This document shows positions 61,790-64,000 of a stretch of 64,000 nt of DNA, in pieces (the first letter of the stretch is position 1; the number at the start of each line of letters is the position of its first letter). Origin of the DNA: Candidatus Bathyarchaeota archaeon (GTDB lineage Archaea; Thermoproteota; Bathyarchaeia; Bathyarchaeales; SOJC01); NCBI GenBank assembly GCA_020354575.1, contig CP070649.1:745775-809774 (forward strand). Direction: 5' to 3'. Both the position numbers and the translations under genes were made by a program. A model generated the notes under the pieces. That model searched no databases and was not told where the DNA came from. It saw only the letters and a program-made list of their open reading frames with translations.

Positions 61790-62704
61790 TTATTTCCCCT
61801 CAGCTCTGTCCGATACTTGAGAGATTATCGGGGTCGGGTCAACGCGCAAGCCCTTTAGGTTGAGTTCTTCTGATGAGAATCCCATTGCCAGGCCTAACAA
61901 TTGGGGATAGTGGAGAACTGGAATTTTGAAAGTTTCGTTAAACATTCTCTCTATTCTAGGTTGGTTGGTGTCGAACATCATGTGGCAGAAAGGGCAAACA
62001 GTTATTAGGGCTTGGGCTCCTGCGTCTTTCACGTGAATAAGCTTTTCTTTAGTTAATTGTAAGGGGATTTTATCATTTACCCCTGCGATTGGGGCACCAC
62101 AACAAGCTGACTTGTCAATATAATCTACATACTTTGCGCCAGTTACTTCAATCAACTTCTTTAACGCTTCAGGGTTTTCGGGATTATCAAAATCAACAGC
62201 TCCTGTAGGTCGAGTCACATGGCATCCCATATGCTCAGATACTTGTAAATTGAATAAGGGCTTTTTTACCGCGCTTCTTATCTTTTCCAAACCAACATCT
62301 TCAATGAGAAGCTGAAGAAGATGTTTAGCTTCTATAGTTCCTTTAAATTCCCGCCCGGTTTCTTTCAAGTAACTGTTAATTTTTTCTCTGAGCATTTTGC
62401 TCTCTTTAAGTTTCTTGTTTACTTTGCGAAGTGTTCCAGCACATCCAGGGCATAAGACAACAAGGTTGAGTCCTTTCTCTTCAGCTAGGGTAAGATTCCT
62501 CGCTGCGAGAATGAGCATCATCTCGTGATCTATGGGATCTATAGGAAGACCACAGCAATTGTACTCTGGCATTTCAACTAGTTTTATATCGAGTTCTGCA
62601 AGCACTTTTCGTGTTGAGATTTCATAGCTTGAGACTCTGTACGGTACAGCACAGCCAAGAAATAGTAGCCATGCCTTTTGGTTGGAATCCTTATTTACAT
62701 CCAA
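61790..62704 (-). CDS. hdrB: HdrB-like CCG-domain protein
   Basis: Disulfide-reducing subunit of the Hdr complex, 304 residues. It has two CCG domains that bind noncubane [4Fe-4S] clusters (MPEYNCCGLPID and SACCGAPIAG), with the partner cysteines LGCAVPYR, LCPGCAG, MGCHVTRP and VCPFCHMMF. It begins at TTG 62704, 3 bp after the hdrC stop, and ends 1 bp before hdrA. In methanogens HdrBC reduces CoM-S-S-CoB; in non-methanogens the acceptor is unsettled. Confidence 0.94.
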   Translation of the reverse strand: MDVNKDSNQKAWLLFLGCAVPYRVSSYEISTRKVLAELDIKLVEMPEYNCCGLPIDPIDHEMMLILAARNLTLAEEKGLNLVVLCPGCAGTLRKVNKKLKESKMLREKINSYLKETGREFKGTIEAKHLLQLLIEDVGLEKIRSAVKKPLFNLQVSEHMGCHVTRPTGAVDFDNPENPEALKKLIEVTGAKYVDYIDKSACCGAPIAGVNDKIPLQLTKEKLIHVKDAGAQALITVCPFCHMMFDTNQPRIERMFNETFKIPVLHYPQLLGLAMGFSSEELNLKGLRVDPTPIISQVSDRAEGK

Positions 62705-62707
62705 AAG

Positions 62708-63349
62708 TCATCCGCTCCCCTTGAGTTTCTTCAAGAATCCTGTTTCTTTGGCTAGTTTTTCCAAAGCTTTGGGATTTCTTTTCGGCAATGGTGGCAATCC
62801 TGTCTGCTCTCTCTTCTTAAGTCTCAATTCTGGTATTTTGTAAGCGATGCCATTTTCCAGGATGTTCGAACCTAACTCTTTGAAAATCTGAGGAATAACT
62901 CCTCTTTTCACTGCAATGTTTCTAAATATTCGTATCACACTAGCAACTTCTACATCTTGGGGACAGCGATCAGTGCATGTGAAACAGGCTGCACATAGCC
63001 ACAATGTATCACTAGAGAGCACTCTATCCTTCAATCCAAGCAAAGCCATTCGTATAAGTGATCTGGGTCTATATGAATCGCTGAATCTTGCAATGGGGCA
63101 ATCGGATGTACAAGTGCCACATTGAAAACACTGCTTTAGTTTCTCGCCTCCATGGAAATTGCTGATTTCATGCTTAAAGTGGGGATCAAACTCGTGAGCT
63201 TTGATTGAAGCCGTTTCCGAGCCCCTTCTTTCGGAGGTTTTGTCTTTAGTCATGTCAGACAGAGGTTCTTCTGAAGATGTACTGGTTGCTTTAGTGAATT
63301 CTCTTTCTGGTTCTACTTTTTCCTTTTGTCTTGGTTTACTTTCTGACAT
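62708..63349 (-). CDS. hdrC: HdrC-like iron-sulfur subunit
   Basis: Electron carrier between HdrA and HdrB, 213 residues. Two [4Fe-4S] motifs: CFQCGTCTSDCPIARF and CAACFTCTDRCPQDVEV. A charged, probably disordered N-terminal region of about 70 residues precedes them, longer than in typical HdrC. ATG 63349 is chosen over an ATG 22 codons upstream because it follows AAGGAAGAAGG and leaves only a 14-bp overlap with the polyferredoxin gene. It precedes hdrB directly. Confidence 0.92.
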   Translation of the reverse strand: MSESKPRQKEKVEPEREFTKATSTSSEEPLSDMTKDKTSERRGSETASIKAHEFDPHFKHEISNFHGGEKLKQCFQCGTCTSDCPIARFSDSYRPRSLIRMALLGLKDRVLSSDTLWLCAACFTCTDRCPQDVEVASVIRIFRNIAVKRGVIPQIFKELGSNILENGIAYKIPELRLKKREQTGLPPLPKRNPKALEKLAKETGFLKKLKGSG

Positions 63350-64000
63350 TTTCCTTCTTCCTTGGTTCAAGGAGTTTTCGTACTGCTTCCATAGTTCTCT
63401 TTTTTCCCTTTCCACGCAATTCCTTCGTCATGCCCGGGGTAGAAGCTAACTTTTCAAGAGCTTTGTTCCACGCTCCTGAACGAACAGGAGTGTGTCGAAT
63501 TGTTGAGCGCGAAAGTTCTAATGCACCTTCCTTTGGACAGACTATTCTGCAAACGCCACAATATGTACAGAAAAGCTCGTTAACGTAGATCTTACCATCT
63601 TCTTCCGAAAGAAATAGAGCACCAACTATTGGACAAACATCTAAGCAATCTTGACATCCCGAAGGGCATTTTTCTTTGTTGACTTTTAGGTTTCCAGTTA
63701 GAATACTTCGTACGCGCAGGGCATCTTCTGGGCACTTGATTTCACAAATCCGACAACACGGACATTGGGCTTTCTTGATGTCTATTGTGACTTTCTTAGT
63801 TTTGGGATGAGTTGAGACACTTATGAGATTCAATGGGCAAACAATTTCGCAATCATTACAGTCACTTGGGCACATTGTAGCATCTGCAGTTATTTCTCGA
63901 ATTATTTGTGGAAAACTCTCCTTTTCCACCACTGAAGCAATATTCTCCCCATCTATGGTTACTTGCGCTGCCCCATATGGACATATCGTAGTACATATCC
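63336..64000 (-). CDS. Polyferredoxin, partial (N-terminus beyond window)
   Basis: Ferredoxin-like protein with several [4Fe-4S] clusters; about 221 residues are visible. The frame continues through the window end: ICTTICPYGAAQV is encoded by the last bases, so the Met near 63932 is internal. Cysteine clusters, in order, are CTTICP, CPSDCNDCEIVCP, CPCCRICEIKCP, CPSGCQDCLDVCP and CTYCGVCRIVCP. It is first in the visible part of the Hdr operon and probably delivers electrons to HdrA or takes them from it. The C-terminal tail is basic (RGKGKKRTMEA). Confidence 0.88.
   Translation of the reverse strand, partial: ICTTICPYGAAQVTIDGENIASVVEKESFPQIIREITADATMCPSDCNDCEIVCPLNLISVSTHPKTKKVTIDIKKAQCPCCRICEIKCPEDALRVRSILTGNLKVNKEKCPSGCQDCLDVCPIVGALFLSEEDGKIYVNELFCTYCGVCRIVCPKEGALELSRSTIRHTPVRSGAWNKALEKLASTPGMTKELRGKGKKRTMEAVRKLLEPRKKENVRK

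Noticed and set aside
1-64000. CRISPR arrays, transposases and tRNA genes
   Set aside because: I looked for regular spaced repeats, transposase motifs and GTTCGAATC-type T-loops in the gaps and found none; apart from the partial recombinase there is no mobile-element gene.

Overview
The window is archaeal chromosome. Archaeal markers include RNA polymerase subunits B and A followed by L30e and a NusA-like KH protein, a KEOPS Cgi121 subunit, NreA and NucS, a UbiA-type prenyltransferase of the kind that makes archaeal ether lipids, an archaeal-style RNase P RNA, TATA-box promoters and many TTG starts. RNA polymerase subunits A and B are both unsplit. Together with an Hdr operon, an Fae-Hps C1 enzyme and a complete histidine-degradation operon, this points to a TACK-group archaeon. 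My best guess is Bathyarchaeia or a relative, but that is inference; no rRNA is present to settle it.

Layout. 1-1058: a tyrosine recombinase cut by the window edge, directly downstream of an RNase P RNA gene. 1113-4868: an ABC-2 exporter pair and full-length GMP synthase. 4926-9813: a four-gene nucleotide-sugar cluster (nucleotidyltransferase, phosphohexomutase, a nucleotide-sugar dehydrogenase homologue lacking catalytic residues, and a Gfo/Idh oxidoreductase). 9819-20814: mostly single housekeeping genes, including a family B DNA polymerase without an exonuclease domain, lipoate ligase, threonine dehydratase, NucS, an M24 peptidase-like protein with altered metal ligands, NreA, AsnRS and a UbiA prenyltransferase. 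20912-25905: an Fae-Hps enzyme with an N-terminal helix-turn-helix, and a four-gene operon of two degenerate thiolases and two DUF35 proteins. 26010-31593: pyroglutamyl peptidase, a candidate structured RNA, a divergent NAD-kinase-like protein, a repeat-rich surface protein, a thioesterase and a rhomboid protease. 31820-33399: a second thiolase/DUF35 pair, this one with intact catalytic residues. 34140-37548: a surface protein, a THUMP protein, Cgi121 and a phosphoribosyltransferase. 37696-43138: ftcD-hutI-hutU-hutH. 43146-50937: HtpX, RtcA, acylphosphatase, a second GMP-synthase-like PP-loop protein, a 51-residue ribbon-helix-helix protein, PyrF and a small kinase-like protein. 51287-59251: rpoB-rpoA-rpl30e-nusA. 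59353-64000: polyferredoxin-HdrC-HdrB-HdrA(MvhD), leaving the window.

How the parts fit. The hut operon would turn histidine into glutamate plus a formimino-C1 unit. Fae-Hps joins formaldehyde to a pterin carrier and to ribulose-5-phosphate. The Hdr operon is the electron-transfer module normally associated with flavin-based bifurcation. This suggests an anaerobe that runs amino-acid and C1 metabolism through pterin carriers and ferredoxin. The most unusual items are the helix-turn-helix-Fae-Hps fusion with an inverted repeat at its promoter, the paired Cys/His-less thiolases with paired DUF35 partners, the exonuclease-less DNA polymerase, and the recombinase frame that runs into the RNase P RNA gene.
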